In this document: positions 13,000-16,368 of the stretch, one piece after another
Layout of the letters: each line of letters begins with the position of its first letter
Numbering within the stretch: position 1 is the stretch's first letter
DNA from: VFMC01 sp044359565
GTDB lineage: Bacteria; Actinomycetota; Acidimicrobiia; Acidimicrobiales; Ilumatobacteraceae
Direction of reading: 5' to 3'
Length of the DNA stretch: 16,368 nt
Assembly (NCBI GenBank): GCA_044359565.1
Contig: JBIKLX010000059.1
Span: 1-16,368 of the forward strand
The notes under the pieces: generated by a model
What the model was told of the DNA's origin: nothing
Database searches by the model: none
What the model saw: only the letters and a program-made list of their open reading frames with translations
Program-made: the position numbers and the translations under genes

Positions 13000-14175
13000 T
13001 CAGCCGTGCACCAGTGTGCGCTGCAGCCGAACCGCGGCGAGCCCGAAGAAAGCCGCTGCAAATCCGGCCAGCACCAGCAGTGGCACGGCGATGGCACCGA
13101 GACCGTCGCCGTCGAACACGAGTTGCTGCCACGCTGTCATCGCCCAGTACTGGGGCACGGCCCGCGCCGCGCTGGCCATGGCGGGAGGGAACACCTCGAG
13201 CGGGACCATGCAGCCACCGAGCGCGCCGAGCACGACGCCGATGGGCGGGCCCACGGCCGACACGCGGTCGGGGTCGTCGAACAGGGCGCCGATGAGCAGG
13301 CCGGCGCCGGCGCCGACGAGTGCGAACGTGAGGGTGAGCACGGTCGCTGCCAGCGGGTCGCCCCAGTCGACCCCGAACACCAACCCGCCGACGGCCAGCA
13401 CGACCACCGACTGGAAGAGCGCGAGCACGAACCAGGCGGTGCCGAGACCGACGATGATCGAGCCGCTGCTCGTGGGGCCGGCCAGCAGGCGGCGCAGCAC
13501 GCCGGTGCGTCGCATGCGCACCAGCGCAGCCCCGCCGGCCAGCGAGTTGATGAACACGAAGAGCACCAGGTTCTGCGGTGCGGTGAGCGAGAAGGCGCTC
13601 AACTCGCTCCGCTGCGCATCGCCCACATCGGAGACGGTGACGACGGTGTCGGGAGCGGTGGCGGCCTGCTGCTCGGCCGCAGCGAGCGCGGTCTCGGTGT
13701 CGATTGCCGCCGTGGATGCCACGAACCGGCCGGCGTCGATGGGCCCGGTGACCGAGGAGACAGCGGCCACCACCACTTCGCGGGCCGCGAACGCGGTCTG
13801 CGACGAGGGTTCGGCGACGAACGAGATGGTGGCGGTACCGGCCGGCACCGCGGTGTCGAGGTCGTCTGCGAGCACCACGCCGCCGGCGATGTCGAGCCGC
13901 CGGATCGCGGCGTTCATCGCATCGCGCGTGCTGAAGCGTTCGATCTGCACACCGTCGGCAGCATCGATCTGGTCGGCGATCACCGTGCCCAGGCGGCTGT
14001 TGCCATCGCCCACCACGCCGACCTGCAACGAGCCGCCAGTGGCGCCGAACGTGGAGCCGATCACGACGATCACCACCACCGGCAGCACGAGGAAGAAGAA
14101 CAGCGCGCCGCGGTCGGCCGCGAGTTGACGCAGCACCACCCGGGTGAAGCGTCGGCATGAGGTGACGAGGTTCAT
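13000..14175 (-). CDS. ABC-2 type transporter permease (second subunit)
   Basis: A 391-residue ABC-2 permease with the usual plan. One N-terminal membrane segment (ALFFFLVLPVVVIVVIG) precedes a large extracytoplasmic domain of roughly 170 residues, and about five membrane segments fill the C-terminal half. The cytoplasmic loop RMRRTGVLRRLLAGP is the coupling-helix region typical of the family. The start overlaps the previous gene's stop by 4 bp. It probably forms a heterodimeric channel with the other permease of the operon. Similar actinobacterial systems export drugs, lipids or small peptides; the substrate is unknown. Confidence 0.88.
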   Translation of the reverse strand: MNLVTSCRRFTRVVLRQLAADRGALFFFLVLPVVVIVVIGSTFGATGGSLQVGVVGDGNSRLGTVIADQIDAADGVQIERFSTRDAMNAAIRRLDIAGGVVLADDLDTAVPAGTATISFVAEPSSQTAFAAREVVVAAVSSVTGPIDAGRFVASTAAIDTETALAAAEQQAATAPDTVVTVSDVGDAQRSELSAFSLTAPQNLVLFVFINSLAGGAALVRMRRTGVLRRLLAGPTSSGSIIVGLGTAWFVLALFQSVVVLAVGGLVFGVDWGDPLAATVLTLTFALVGAGAGLLIGALFDDPDRVSAVGPPIGVVLGALGGCMVPLEVFPPAMASAARAVPQYWAMTAWQQLVFDGDGLGAIAVPLLVLAGFAAAFFGLAAVRLQRTLVHG

Positions 14176-15334
14176 CGCTGGACCGCCTGTCGGGTGCGCA
14201 CGAGTCCGATGGCGCCGAACACCACTGCGATGGCGACGAGGGCGAGCAGGTGGTCGGCCACATCGGCGGCCGAGGCGCCATCGGTGGCGATGGAGGTGAA
14301 GGCGCGCAGCGACTGGCCATTGGGGGTGAAGCGCGAGAGTCGGTCGAGCAGCGGTGGTGCCTGCCCGGGGCCGATGAAGTTGCCGCCCAGCAGCGCCAGC
14401 ACGAAGGCCACGGCCGAGGTGTACGACTCGGCCTGCTGGGGCGTGCGGGCGAAGCCCGACACGAACATCGCCACACCTCCCACCGCCAGCACGGTTGCCA
14501 CCATCGTGACGAAGACCGCGACCGGGTCGCCCCAGGTGGCGCCGAAGGCAACCGTGGTGACAACCCATACGGTGACGAACCCGGCGAGACCCAGCAGGCT
14601 CACCGCCAGCACCTTGCCGGCGACGATCGCTGCTGGGCGAGCGTCGGCCGCCAGCAGCCGGTCGAGCACGCCTGACTGCCGCTCCCTGGCCAGGCTCTGG
14701 GCGGCGAACGAGATGGTGAAGAACAGGAACAGGATCGACATCGACACCCCGAAGTAGGCCGTCGCGTCGAGGGGTGAGCCACCGGGCGACTCGTCGACGA
14801 GGCGTCCGACGGTCTCGTCGAGTCCGGCGAGTGCCGTGGCGTCGGGGAGTGGCGCACCCACGGCGATGCTGGTGATGGCTGCCAGGGTGCGGGTGGTGAT
14901 GCCGTCGGCGAAGCGGCCGGCCACCGACCGGGCGATCTCGCCGGAGATCTCGCGGCGCGGATCGCGCAGTACCTCGATGGTGCTGCCTGCTCCGGCGGTG
15001 ACCTTTGCCCCGAATCCGGCCGGCAGCACGATGGCCGCGTCGATGTCGGTGTCGTCGAGCGCAGTGCGGGCCGTGGCATCGTCGGCGACGACGACGAACT
15101 CGACCGGGCTGTCGTCGCTGTTCGAGGCGAGCAGTCCGTCGATGTAGCCGGTGGTCAGCTCGCTCCGGTCGGCGTCGACCACACCGATGGTGATTCGAAG
15201 CGAGTCGGCTCCGCCGAGCAGCAGGCCGAACACCACGGCCATTGCCAACGGAGCGACGACGGCGGTGAGGAGCGCCGAGCGGTTGCGGATGCGGCGGCGG
15301 ATCTCGGTGGCGGCCACCGACCGGGTGGTGCTCA

Positions 15335-15338
<4 letters not shown>
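14172..15338 (-). CDS. ABC-2 type transporter permease (first subunit)
   Basis: A 388-residue ABC-2 permease. An N-terminal membrane segment (LLTAVVAPLAMAVVFGLLLG) precedes an extracytoplasmic domain of about 150 residues, followed by five or six C-terminal membrane segments. The cytoplasmic loop SLARERQSGVLDRLLAADARP is the family's coupling region. It overlaps the ATPase gene upstream and the second permease downstream by 4 bp each, so all three are translated together. The two permeases share architecture but differ clearly in sequence, consistent with a heterodimer. No signal for the substrate is visible. Confidence 0.9.
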
Positions 15339-16333
<995 letters not shown>

Positions 16334-16368
16334 AGATGGAGAGTAGCACTATCCATATCTGTCCGCAA
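16334..16368 (-). promoter_or_regulatory. Leaderless promoter of the ABC exporter operon
   Basis: Reading the minus strand, -35 TTGCGG (16368-16363), 17-bp spacer, -10 TACTCT (16345-16340), then exactly 6 bp to the GTG start. It is the most complete of the five leaderless-type promoters in the window. It runs to the window edge, so upstream control sites cannot be seen. Confidence 0.6.

Overview
This is a high-GC window of about 16.4 kb with many ATGA overlaps, purine-rich ribosome binding sites and several probable leaderless starts. These traits, together with the gene families present, suggest an actinomycete-type bacterium (Actinomycetota, perhaps a relative of Acidimicrobiia). The lineage is an inference; no rRNA or other marker gene is present.

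Layout. (1) 1-2636, plus strand: the 3' part of a soluble NAD-type formate dehydrogenase locus. It holds an iron-sulfur N-terminal piece cut by the window edge, the molybdopterin catalytic subunit (split from the iron-sulfur piece by a frame change at a GGGG run), and FdsD. (2) 2690-4411, plus strand: a TetR/LmrA-type regulator and a zinc MDR dehydrogenase, with a matching 16-bp operator-like palindrome in front of each. (3) 4439-5096, minus strand: a VapBC toxin-antitoxin pair with a strong Shine-Dalgarno and an operator-like inverted repeat. (4) 5180-7575: the most unusual part. The 3' end of the thiolase gene occurs three times in the same orientation. The intact gene ends at 7528, and two orphan 3' ends lie at about 5180-5281 and 6137-6176. 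They bracket two small gene blocks: a small ORF plus nucleotidyltransferase pair, and a MmcQ/YjbR-like protein plus a methyltransferase. Three of the transcription units in these blocks appear to have their own leaderless promoter (TANNNT, 6-7 bp, ATG). (5) 7528-9880, minus strand: a thiolase and a TauD-like dioxygenase carrying an unusual C-terminal zinc ribbon. (6) 10030-10662: a small two-segment membrane protein. (7) 10705-12579: a luciferase-like (LLM) oxidoreductase and an XRE-cupin regulator forming an operon behind a TTGACA promoter that overlaps an ATATTG/CAATAT palindrome. (8) 12693-16345, minus strand: a DUF1918 protein and a three-gene ABC-2 exporter operon (ATPase, permease, permease) read from a leaderless promoter at the right edge.

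Functionally this is accessory metabolism (formate oxidation, alcohol, acyl-CoA and dioxygenase chemistry, LLM oxidoreductase) with local regulators, an exporter and one or two toxin-antitoxin-like modules. No tRNA, rRNA, CRISPR array, transposase or integrase was seen. No stretch longer than about 300 bases is empty; the longest gap, 5065-5342, holds the vapBC control region and the first thiolase 3'-end remnant.
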